A stretch of 36,708 nucleotides of DNA from IMG/VR virus record IMGVR_UViG_3300027365_000033, positions 1 through 36,708 of that record. One strand, given 5' to 3'. This document shows, in pieces, positions 31,713 to 36,708 of the stretch. This stretch comes from a virus. The notes below the pieces were generated by a model. The model ran no database searches. It worked only from the letters and a program-made list of their open reading frames with translations, and was not told the origin of the DNA. A program made the position numbers and the translations under genes. How positions within the stretch are numbered: the first letter of the stretch is position 1; each line of letters opens with the position of its first letter.

Positions 31713-31718
31713 TATAAT
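31713..31718 (+). promoter_or_regulatory. -10 TATAAT for antirepressor leader
   Basis: Perfect -10 with no recognisable -35. The local context GTC-NN-TATAATTCCT is shared with the late promoter at 9663-9677 (GTCCTTATAATTCCT versus GTCGATATAATTCCT), suggesting both respond to the same activator. Confidence 0.45.
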
Positions 31719-31738
31719 TCCTGATTCCCAACCTCTCA

Positions 31739-31847
31739 ATGGTGGTCGGGTTTAGGCCACTTCGGTGGATCTGTTCCAGGAGCAGTACTGTCACCCTAAA
31801 CCCGAACCCGCCGCCCAACGCGGTGGCTTCATAATTGGAGCGACACC
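31739..31847 (+). ncRNA. structured 5' leader of P22-type antirepressor gene
   Basis: P1: CGGGTTTAGG (31747-31756) pairs perfectly with CCTAAACCCG (31795-31804), extendable by GGT/ACC across a one-base bulge. P2: CCAC-TTCG-GTGG (31757-31768), a UUCG tetraloop. P3: CTGTT-CCAGG-AGCAG (31771-31785). Next to the start, GGTG-GCTTC-ATAATT-GGAGC-GA-CACC (31822-31847) hides the GGAG Shine-Dalgarno and abuts the ATG. CCGCC (31808-31812) can pair with GGTGG (31822-31826) instead, freeing it. ATGGTGGTCG (31739-31748) is complementary, with one bulge, to CGACACCAT (31841-31849), the start region. Together this looks like a translational switch. Function not shown. Confidence 0.5.
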
Positions 31848-32426
31848 ATGTCTGAAGAAGAAAACCTCACAACCACGTTTAAACAAATTATCCCTTTTCA
31901 TGGAATTCTGATCAGTGTTGTTGAACACAACGGCACTGACTATATCCCACTAAAACCTATCGTTGAGTTGTTAGGAACACAGTGGAAAACGGCCAGAGAA
32001 AAAGCCTTTTTTGGCGATAACAAAGAATTATTTGGTACATGTGAGCTGAACGAACCAATTTTCAACACATTCCATACCCCTAGGGGTGCGAAAAAAGCGG
32101 TGTTCATCTTATTAGAGGCTGGAGAAATGTATCTAATGAAGACGAATACCAATCAAATTAGAAAAAATGGCAATGCCTCAACAGCAGATTATTTATTAAA
32201 ACTGCAAAAAGAATGGCGTAAAGCGCTACATGATTATCAAAACAAAGGCATTGCTGTTAAGAGCAAATCATTGGATCAGAAAAAGGAATTAAAAGAACTA
32301 TTCAATGCACGAAAACTAGCCACTAAACCAGCAGAAAAAGAAGCTTTATCAAAAATGATTGAGCATCAAATGGCAGAATTAGGGTATCCATTAACACCCG
32401 ATCCTCAAGGTGAACTGCCTGTTTAA
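31848..32426 (+). CDS. phage antirepressor, P22_AR_N domain
   Basis: A 192-residue protein. Residues ~10-125 match the P22 antirepressor N-terminal domain: IPFHGILISVVEHNGTDYIPLKPIVELLGTQWKT..., later RGAKKAVFILLEAGEMYLMKTNTNQI, separated by the typical variable loop. The C-terminal part is a Lys/Glu-rich helix (LDQKKELKELFNARKLA). It probably inactivates a phage repressor by direct binding, promoting induction. A structured leader (31739-31847) covers its ribosome binding site, so expression should be tightly limited. A strong GC hairpin follows. Confidence 0.8.
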   Translation: MSEEENLTTTFKQIIPFHGILISVVEHNGTDYIPLKPIVELLGTQWKTAREKAFFGDNKELFGTCELNEPIFNTFHTPRGAKKAVFILLEAGEMYLMKTNTNQIRKNGNASTADYLLKLQKEWRKALHDYQNKGIAVKSKSLDQKKELKELFNARKLATKPAEKEALSKMIEHQMAELGYPLTPDPQGELPV

Positions 32427-32434
32427 TATTAAAG

Positions 32435-32456
32435 TGGGGGAGGCTTTCCTCCCCCA
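32435..32456 (+). terminator. probable terminator after antirepressor
   Basis: T-GGGGGAGG-CTTT-CCTCCCCC-A: a 9-bp stem (8 bp GC-rich) with 4-base loop at 32435-32456, followed by ATATTTCAGTT. The T-tract is weak, so termination may be partial. Confidence 0.6.
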
Positions 32457-32517
32457 TATTTCAGTTATGGGTGTAAAAATAACTCACTATTTGAAAGTAT
32501 AAAAAAAGGGGTTAAGC

Positions 32518-32793
32518 GTGGACAAAATCACACTTAAAAGATTAGAACGAACCGTTGGTCTTACACTTCGAATTGCTCACGGCCAACCAATACACATAGA
32601 TAAAAAAGATTTGAAATTGCTACCAGGTTATTTAGATATAAAAACAAAAACACAAGCCAGAAAAGAAGGTCTTGAACTAAAACGTGGAGCAAAACCAATA
32701 GGGCAGTGTGTTTGGCGTTTAAGTGTCGGTGGTTCAGCAACGGGCGATCTGTATTTGGGTGCAAGTTTTAAGCAAATACACCGAAAAAAATAG
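32518..32793 (+). CDS. hypothetical protein with possible frameshift at its end
   Basis: A 91-residue basic protein (ITLKRLERTVGLTLRIAHGQ, then KPIGQCVWRLSVGGSATGDL). No family recognised. GTG start at 32518 with GGGG seven bases upstream. It ends at TAG right after a run of seven A (32784-32790). Deleting one A would continue the frame for another 23 residues (NSYEKSEFDMAVKGLTEMNQQ...) to TAA at 32860, with protein-like composition. So the gene may be truncated by homopolymer slippage, or read both ways. Confidence 0.5.
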   Translation: MDKITLKRLERTVGLTLRIAHGQPIHIDKKDLKLLPGYLDIKTKTQARKEGLELKRGAKPIGQCVWRLSVGGSATGDLYLGASFKQIHRKK

Positions 32794-32860
32794 CTATGAA
32801 AAAAGCGAATTTGATATGGCGGTGAAAGGGCTCACAGAAATGAATCAGCAAGCCGCTTAA
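32784..32860 (+). other. A7 slippage site and possible C-terminal extension
   Basis: Seven adenines (32784-32790) immediately precede the TAG of the 32518 gene. In the frame reached by loss of one A (or +1 shift) there is an uninterrupted coding-like stretch to 32858-32860. Homopolymers of this size permit transcriptional slippage or replication error. Confidence 0.35.
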
Positions 32861-32870
32861 TATTCACCCT

Positions 32871-32927
32871 GAACTTACCCGCTCCGCCATGGATGGCCAG
32901 TCGAGGAAACTCCTGGCGGGTAGGTTC
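32871..32927. ncRNA. compact three-way-junction RNA element
   Basis: 57 bases fold completely: P1 GAACTTACCCGC (32871-32882) with GCGGGTAGGTTC (32916-32927), 12 pairs with one G-U; P2 GCCA-TGGA-TGGC (32886-32897), giving AUGGAU at the apex; P3 CAG-(TC)-GAG-GAAA-CTC-CTG (32898-32915), a GNRA tetraloop. It lies between a plus-strand gene (stop 32793) and the minus-strand stop at 32932, so it could be a 3' element of either gene or a stand-alone RNA. No promoter or T-run is clear. The AUGGAU loop matches the ANGGA hairpin-loop preference of CsrA. Strand cannot be decided. Confidence 0.45.
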
Positions 32928-32931
32928 GCCT

Positions 32932-33717
32932 TTATTCTACGATGTAAGTTTGCCTCATGGGTTCTCTCATCGTGACATTACTGATGTCGGTGTTAAGTTC
33001 CTGAGCAACAAACTTTTTGAAACCATCAATATCAGGCTCGAAGATATTTTCTCCAGCAAATTTATTACCGTGTTTCTCCCAAAGCTCTAAAGTTTTAACT
33101 TCAATATCAGTCAATGGTTTCAATGCTTCAACTTGCCAATACCAGCTCTGCTCACCTGAATTGCCACCACCATCAACAGCATATCTAGCAATGGCTAATG
33201 CATCACCATTATTAATCTGCTCCAGATTCTTACCAAGAAACACATAAACGACTTGTACACGCTGGCTACGTTGAAAGTCTTTTGCTGCTTGAATAGCTGT
33301 TTGGGCATACTGTTCATAGCTATTGGCAGAAGGTGCAGAAATATTAAATTGCATGCGTTTACGACCTGAAAAACTGTAGTTATCAGTCGACAAAAGCTTA
33401 TATTCAACCGCTTCGCTAGTTTCAGGTTCAGGGCGAACTGATGGGGCGGGAGCTTCTGTAATCGTGGTTGTTTTTTTGGCTTCAGGCTCTGAAATTTGCG
33501 AGGGTTTGGAATCTGAGTTATCACCGAAAATGGCAATCATCAACATTGGAACTATTATGATGCTGACAATCGCGGGTAATAAAATCCCTAATATCTGAGG
33601 GCCAGTATTGTAGCTGCCACGCTTTGTGAAGAAATTAACGATTGTTTTTCTAGTAAACCAAAAGCCAACAACCATCAAAACTAAAGCTAATACAGCTTCA
33701 AAACTGCTCATGTTCAT
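32932..33717 (-). CDS. membrane protein, DUF4875-like C-terminal domain
   Basis: A 261-residue protein with two N-terminal transmembrane segments (AVLALVLMVVGFWFTRK and GILLPAIVSIIIVPMLMIAIF), a Pro/Thr/Glu-rich linker and a C-terminal cytoplasmic or periplasmic domain reading YKLLSTDNYSFSGRKRMQFNI and TAIQAAKDFQRSQRVQVVYVFLG, the pattern I know from DUF4875. AAGGA lies three bases before ATG 33717 and nine before ATG 33711, so the second ATG may be used. No catalytic motif. A lysogenic-conversion or defence-associated role is possible; unproven. Confidence 0.6.
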   Translation of the reverse strand: MNMSSFEAVLALVLMVVGFWFTRKTIVNFFTKRGSYNTGPQILGILLPAIVSIIIVPMLMIAIFGDNSDSKPSQISEPEAKKTTTITEAPAPSVRPEPETSEAVEYKLLSTDNYSFSGRKRMQFNISAPSANSYEQYAQTAIQAAKDFQRSQRVQVVYVFLGKNLEQINNGDALAIARYAVDGGGNSGEQSWYWQVEALKPLTDIEVKTLELWEKHGNKFAGENIFEPDIDGFKKFVAQELNTDISNVTMREPMRQTYIVE

Positions 33718-33887
33718 ACTTCCTTGTAATTGTGATCAATGTCTCGATTATGGATCATCCGCGTTAACGTAGCAATGATGCGGGGTTGTGGTGATGGGGC
33801 AGGGCTTATACACTCAACCACGGCAAGCACTCTCAAAAGTACATTTTTCTAATTTGATTATGTCGTCCAGGTTGTGAGTGCTTGCCT
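33718..33887 (-). other. 170-base gap with long inverted repeat
   Basis: GGCAAGCACTC (33822-33832) is repeated inverted as GAGTGCTTGCC (33876-33886), extendable to 15 pairs with one mismatch, enclosing 43 bases, starting directly after the BRCT gene stop (minus strand). There is no T-run, so it is not a plain terminator. A further ATCAT/ATGAT pair and CCGC/GCGG pair lie closer to the next minus-strand gene. Probably a structured 3' UTR/leader between the two minus-strand genes. Confidence 0.4.
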
Positions 33888-34610
33888 TTATAACTTCAGA
33901 ACTTTAAAGAAATATTCTTCAGTAATAATCACTATGGGGTGACCAGCATCCCTTACATTCACAGCCTCTTCAATTTTTCGCCCAAATGATGAGTGTATCC
34001 ATGCACCACTTCCAATTTCACCTATCACAAGATAATGGCAGTTGGAATTTGCATTCTTTTTGACAAAACCACCATTTTCTAAGATGAGTTTTTCAACATC
34101 TTTTCGTTTTGCATGTGAGAAGTTGCCTGTTAATGCAAAGTGATGACCGGGTATTGTTATTTCATCAGGCGGGTTTTCAGTTAATGGAAGCGATGTTGAT
34201 GTGTTGGAACCATTATCACTCTTGTGGTTTACTCCAGTTATCTCAATAAGTGAATCTAGCAATTTTGCTTCTTCATCGTTATCAATAATGTCATCAGATA
34301 AATAGACCTTTAATCGCCAATGAAGCTTTTTGCCGATCCAGTCTTCAGCAACTAATGGATTAGCATTTAACCAATCAAGTAAGTTTTCAGCCTCAGCCTT
34401 TGTTACAGCACCATCAAATAAGACACCTCGACAAATACCAATAAGTTCATCAATAGCACGGTCTTTGAGACGTTGTTTATTTCGGTTGTCGATTCTGTTA
34501 CGAGCTTGTTCATCTTTAGCGGCCTGACGATTTTTCTCGTCTTCAGCAATTAAAATATCCCATTCTTCGTCTGTTAAATTATTGAAATACTCAATGTCTT
34601 TGTCGTCCAT
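33888..34610 (-). CDS. BRCT-domain protein with TerB-like middle region
   Basis: A 240-residue protein. The C-terminal ~85 residues form a BRCT domain: 'IPGHHFALTGNFSHAKRKDVEKLI.ENGGFVKKNANSNCHYLVIGE', 'S.FGRKIEEAV', the PIVIITEEYF end, as in DNA ligase/RFC-type BRCT. The N-terminus is a charged helix (EEWDILIAEDEKNRQAAKDE) and the middle (ELIGICRGVLFDGAVTKAEAE...DEEAKLLDSLIEITG) recalls TerB-like helical bundles. BRCT domains recognise phosphopeptides or DNA ends. Encoded opposite the antirepressor genes with its own transcription, so it may act in the lysogen, possibly in DNA-damage sensing or defence. Confidence 0.65.
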   Translation of the reverse strand: MDDKDIEYFNNLTDEEWDILIAEDEKNRQAAKDEQARNRIDNRNKQRLKDRAIDELIGICRGVLFDGAVTKAEAENLLDWLNANPLVAEDWIGKKLHWRLKVYLSDDIIDNDEEAKLLDSLIEITGVNHKSDNGSNTSTSLPLTENPPDEITIPGHHFALTGNFSHAKRKDVEKLILENGGFVKKNANSNCHYLVIGEIGSGAWIHSSFGRKIEEAVNVRDAGHPIVIITEEYFFKVLKL

Positions 34611-34691
34611 ATTCGTCCCTGATCAAGCTGAAATTTGAAAGCCAAATTATTACATAATTTCGTTATCCACGTTTACAGAGATATACAGGAG

Positions 34692-34720
34692 TTGACAGAG
34701 AAAACGCAGAGGACTATATT
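34692..34720 (+). promoter_or_regulatory. consensus sigma-70 promoter
   Basis: TTGACA (34692-34697), 17-base spacer, TATATT (34715-34720): one of the best sigma-70 promoters in the window. The start would fall around 34726-34728, exactly at the 5' hairpin of the small RNA. It reads rightward, away from the BRCT gene. Confidence 0.75.
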
Positions 34721-34725
34721 TTTAA

Positions 34726-34806
34726 GCACATCAGCAAAATCTGATGTCAGGGTTTGGAAGCTCTGTTATTCAAGGACGCCCAATCAGCCGCGTCACGCGG
34801 TTTTTT
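34726..34806 (+). ncRNA. candidate small RNA (~80 nt)
   Basis: Transcript predicted between the strong promoter and a clean terminator. It opens with ACATCAG-CAAAAT-CTGATGT (34728-34747), then a 40-base mostly unpaired stretch carrying GTTTGGAAGC (34752-34761) and TTCAAGGAC (34769-34777), and ends in the terminator CCGCG-TCA-CGCGG-TTTTTT. GTTTGGAAGC and TTCAAGGA recur at the translation start of the downstream gene, and their complements lie in the leader loop (34856-34877). No long ORF or ribosome binding site fits, so it is not a gene. Proposed role: antisense/decoy regulator of the cassette. Confidence 0.6.
34788..34806 (+). terminator. rho-independent terminator of small RNA
   Basis: CCGCG-TCA-CGCGG (34788-34800) followed by six T (34801-34806). 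Short perfect GC stem plus U-run. No protein gene ends nearby on the plus strand, so it defines the 3' end of the upstream small RNA. Confidence 0.8.
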
Positions 34807-34818
34807 GTGCCATAATTT

Positions 34819-34944
34819 TATGGTGGTTGTGCGTGGGGGAGCTTCGGCTCGCCAGGTCCTTGAACTGGTCTTCCAACCCTGCGTGCAGCCATCACCCATG
34901 TTTGGAAGCGTGGTTGATGGTTTAATTTTCAAGGAGATTAACCA
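34819..34944 (+). ncRNA. structured leader with kissing-loop anti-Shine-Dalgarno
   Basis: P1: GGTTGTGCGTGGGG (34825-34838) pairs with CCCTGCGTGCAGCC (34877-34890) over 14 pairs (5 wobbles), extendable by ATGGTG/CACC-C-AT. P2: GAGC-TTCG-GCTC (34839-34850). P3: CCAG-GTCCTTGAA-CTGG (34852-34868). A separate hairpin TGGTTTAAT/ATTAACCA (34918-34944) presents TTTCAAGGAG as its loop, holding the Shine-Dalgarno. The P3 loop UCCUUGAA is exactly complementary to UUCAAGGA (34928-34935), so a loop-loop contact can mask the ribosome binding site. GUCUUCCAAC nearby complements GUUUGGAAG in the same region. Also complementary to the upstream small RNA. Confidence 0.6.
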
Positions 34945-35264
34945 TGTCAACTCAGCAATATTCCCGCCTGCGTCTCGTTCAGGCCATTTCTCAAAATGAC
35001 TCACTCTATAATCCAGAGCCTAATTATCAAGTAAGCACCGGCACAGTCTGGGGCTGGCGTGATAGTGATAACGCCCCCTTAGTTATCCAGCTTTCTAACG
35101 GTATCCATTTCGCCTGCCCAGGCATCAGCAAAATAGCCAGACAATCCGCCTTAGCCCAAGGGGCCATTGGCCAGAAGGTGGCCTTTTATCATCGTGGGTT
35201 TGATATCCAGGGCAAGCCCATCCAGCCCGAGTTTAAAACACTGATTATGAATGGGGAGGGCTAA
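34944..35264 (+). CDS. hypothetical protein, first gene of Bro-N cassette
   Basis: A 106-residue soluble protein (MSTQQYSRLRLVQAISQNDS, VSTGTVWGWRDSDNAPLVIQ), beta-rich, no motif recognised. It directly follows the structured leader with AAGGAG (34931-34936) seven bases upstream and is three bases ahead of the first Bro-N gene, so its translation is the first target of the leader control. Function unknown; possibly a partner of the antirepressors. Confidence 0.6.
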   Translation: MSTQQYSRLRLVQAISQNDSLYNPEPNYQVSTGTVWGWRDSDNAPLVIQLSNGIHFACPGISKIARQSALAQGAIGQKVAFYHRGFDIQGKPIQPEFKTLIMNGEG

Positions 35265-35267
35265 ACC

Positions 35268-35819
35268 ATGGCTGATTTACGCACATTAGCGAATCCATTC
35301 CAGTTTGCTGAGCTGGATGTAAGAACGGCGGTCGACCAAGATGATCAAGTCTGGTTTTGTGCCAAGGATGTTTGTTTGGCTCTGGATATTGCTTGGTCAG
35401 GTGGATCAATCACTCTGGAAAACATGCCAATTGACTGGTTTATGGTCATGAATCTCATGACCATAAAAGGCGAAAGAGACGCCATTTTCATCAATGAGCC
35501 AGGCTTATATCGGCTCATTTTTCGCTCCAATAAACCCAAGGCCGTCGAGTTCTCTAATTGGGTTTGTCGTGAGGTGTTGCCTGTTATCCGTAAAAATGGC
35601 TTTTTCGGCACTGTTTCAGGTAAGGACAGGTTGGCTTATTCAAAGCAGGTGGTCGAGATAACCACCAGACTCACCCAAACCAAAGATGCCATGCTTCATA
35701 AGATGCTCATTGCAGAGCTGCGTGACTGCTGCAACATCATCGGCAGGCCAATGCCTGATTTAGCATTGCTAGGCAAAGACTATAAACAGTTGGATATGTT
35801 GGAGAACGGCCATGAATAA
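35268..35819 (+). CDS. Bro-N antirepressor, copy 1
   Basis: A 183-residue protein with a complete Bro-N domain: NPFQFAELDVRTAVDQDDQVWFC in pieces, AKDVCLALDIAW, NEPGLYRLIFRSNKPKAVEF and WVCREVLPVIRKNGFF. The C-terminal 60 residues (MLIAELRDCCNIIGRPMPDLALL) form a variable tail. Bro-N antirepressors bind phage repressors or DNA and release lytic genes. It overlaps the paralogue by eight bases. The loop TLEN... lacks the usual aromatic pair at one site but the fold motifs are intact. Confidence 0.85.
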   Translation: MADLRTLANPFQFAELDVRTAVDQDDQVWFCAKDVCLALDIAWSGGSITLENMPIDWFMVMNLMTIKGERDAIFINEPGLYRLIFRSNKPKAVEFSNWVCREVLPVIRKNGFFGTVSGKDRLAYSKQVVEITTRLTQTKDAMLHKMLIAELRDCCNIIGRPMPDLALLGKDYKQLDMLENGHE

Positions 35820-36315
35820 CTTAAAAACATTAGCCAATCCATTCACCTTTAAAGGCCATGATGTCCGTGTGGCCGTAACCGAGCAGGGCGGTGTGTTATT
35901 CCATGCTGAAGATATTGCGAACGCGATGGGTATGGATAGCAATACGCTGCAAGATGCCGTTCGTTTTATACCGGGTAACTGGCGTGTCTTTTTACCAAAC
36001 ACCGATATGATTTTCTTAACTGAGCCGGCAGTGTTCAAACTGATATTCCATTATCAGTCTGAGCAGGCGGTATCATTAGCTGAGTGGATAGTGCAGGACG
36101 TACTAACCACGTTAAGGAAACATGATTTTTTCGGTGAACTCAATCCAGCGTTAAGACTGGAATATGCCAAAACTATCACCGACTTGTTGCAGCAACTAAC
36201 AAGCAACCGGTCGGGCCATGTCCGCGATGTATTAGTCGCAGAGCTGCGTGATTGCTGCAACCTGGTAGGCAAAGAACTACCTGCAGCAATCAACAAAACC
36301 AGCATGCACTTCTGA
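35812..36315 (+). CDS. Bro-N antirepressor, copy 2 (tandem paralogue)
   Basis: A 167-residue protein paralogous to the preceding gene: NLKTLANPFTFKGHDVRVAV, EDIANAMGMD, TEPAVFKLIFHYQSEQAV, WIVQDVLTTLRKHDFFGE, and the same tail AELRDCCNLVGKELPAA. The alignment is end to end but with many changes, so the duplication is old or the copies have diverged for different repressors. Its ATG lies in the previous gene's last codons, so the two are translated together. Confidence 0.82.
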   Translation: MNNLKTLANPFTFKGHDVRVAVTEQGGVLFHAEDIANAMGMDSNTLQDAVRFIPGNWRVFLPNTDMIFLTEPAVFKLIFHYQSEQAVSLAEWIVQDVLTTLRKHDFFGELNPALRLEYAKTITDLLQQLTSNRSGHVRDVLVAELRDCCNLVGKELPAAINKTSMHF

Positions 36316-36332
36316 TTTATTAAGGATGTGGT

Positions 36333-36509
36333 ATGAAACAATTGATAAGAGAAATGGAAGAGAAGGTCATCGCGTTACGTGGGGCCGCTCATGGAATTGC
36401 AGCATCGATGGATGATGAAACCATCACCAGTCAACAAGCATATCAACTGCTGAAAGCACTGGCCGATAGTATGCAGGACATCATCGATAAACGTTCCATA
36501 CCAGAATAA
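36333..36509 (+). CDS. small hypothetical helical protein
   Basis: A 58-residue ORF, ATG 36333 to TAA 36509, with TTAAGGATGTGGT giving AAGGA at a suitable distance (about nine bases). It reads as two helices (LIREMEEKVIALRGAAHG and AYQLLKALADSMQDII) linked by DDETITSQQ. It closes the Bro-N cassette. Unrecognised; small proteins here often act as antitoxin-like partners, but nothing supports that further. Confidence 0.55.
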   Translation: MKQLIREMEEKVIALRGAAHGIAASMDDETITSQQAYQLLKALADSMQDIIDKRSIPE

Positions 36510-36524
36510 ATCATCACTCAGCAC

Positions 36525-36550
36525 GGGCCGGCTTAATGTCGGCCCATTCT
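36525..36550 (+). terminator. probable terminator after Bro-N cassette
   Basis: GGGCCGGC-TTAAT-GTCGGCCC (36525-36545): an 8-bp stem with one G-T pair and 5-base loop, followed by ATTCTTTAT (partial T-tract). It ends the cassette transcript that begins at the 34692 promoter region. Confidence 0.55.
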
Positions 36551-36708
36551 TTATATACAGGCCAGGCATTCACTGGACATCCCACATAAAACAATAAACA
36601 CCAGGTCAGAAGCTGCCAGAAAACAATGGCGTTGATTATTGGACAGCGGTCATCACCAACAAAATCATCGGTGTCAGCTGCTGAGAATAACCTGACCAGG
36701 TGAACACC
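36551..36708. other. gene-free right end with CAGGT repeats
   Basis: No ORF of credible length. CACCAGGTCAG (36599-36609) and CTGACCAGGTG (36692-36702) form an inverted pair with one mismatch. This could be an attachment or integrase arm site in a phage where int lies just beyond, but nothing here proves it. Confidence 0.25.

Noticed and set aside
34635-34925. 96-codon open frame across the small RNA and leader
   Set aside because: Composition is not protein-like; it crosses the promoter, a rho-independent terminator and the leader stems, with no ribosome binding site.
36599-36702. Candidate attP from CAGGT inverted repeats
   Set aside because: Only one weak inverted pair, no integrase in the window and no core to compare with a host site; kept as low-confidence note.
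1-36708. tRNA genes, CRISPR arrays, insertion sequences
   Set aside because: No cloverleaf with TTCRA arm, no regular spaced repeats, no transposase or terminal repeats seen.

Overview
The window is a temperate tailed-phage genome (prophage) of a gammaproteobacterium, roughly 45% GC by eye. The evidence is a block of P2-family head genes (portal, terminase ATPase, scaffold protease, major capsid, terminase endonuclease, head completion) with the P2 divergent layout, a contractile-tail block of the DUF2586/DUF2597/DUF2590 type, an Ogr/Delta-type activator, and a CsrA almost identical in its key residues to enterobacterial and marine gammaproteobacterial CsrA. No integrase, tRNA, rRNA, CRISPR array or host housekeeping gene is visible, so the host species and the attachment site cannot be named. 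The window probably starts beside the immunity region and stops before the integrase.

Layout. 1-932: leftward immunity operon (CI-like repressor plus a small overlapping gene). 931-4649: rightward early genes (Cro/Cox-position protein, LuxR-type HTH protein, small gene, zinc-finger/TOPRIM primase-helicase). 4665-6451: small accessory genes including csrA and an ASCH-like protein, preceded by a structured leader. 6454-9602: leftward ogr, portal, terminase. 9603-9793: divergent late promoter region. 9794-30620: one rightward late operon of about 21 kb: head, tail completion, sheath and tube, receptor/decoration-like proteins, lysis cassette (L,D-transpeptidase-like enzyme, Rz with embedded Rz1, holin), tail chaperone with a programmed frameshift, tape measure, baseplate, tail fibre, assembly protein, a small PLA2-like protein, hub and spike. 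30626-36509: accessory region with a degenerate SRAP-like gene, a secreted protein, a P22-type antirepressor, a DUF4875-like membrane protein, a BRCT protein and a cassette with two Bro-N antirepressor paralogues.

The most unusual content is RNA. At 34692-34944 a consensus sigma-70 promoter drives a predicted ~80-nt RNA ending in a clean terminator. It is followed by a folded leader whose hairpin loop is exactly complementary both to that small RNA and to the Shine-Dalgarno of the Bro-N cassette. A second folded leader with a UUCG hairpin and a Shine-Dalgarno-sequestering hairpin precedes the P22-type antirepressor (31739-31848). A compact three-way-junction element lies at 32871-32927 and another folded leader at 4665-4751. 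With a phage-borne CsrA that has a GGA motif against its own start codon, this suggests lysogeny and accessory genes here are controlled to a large extent by RNA structure. That is inference from sequence complementarity only.

How the genes would work together: the repressor holds lysogeny; early genes replicate DNA; Ogr turns on the divergent late operons; antirepressors, held back by their leaders, could trigger induction; CsrA could adjust host or phage translation.
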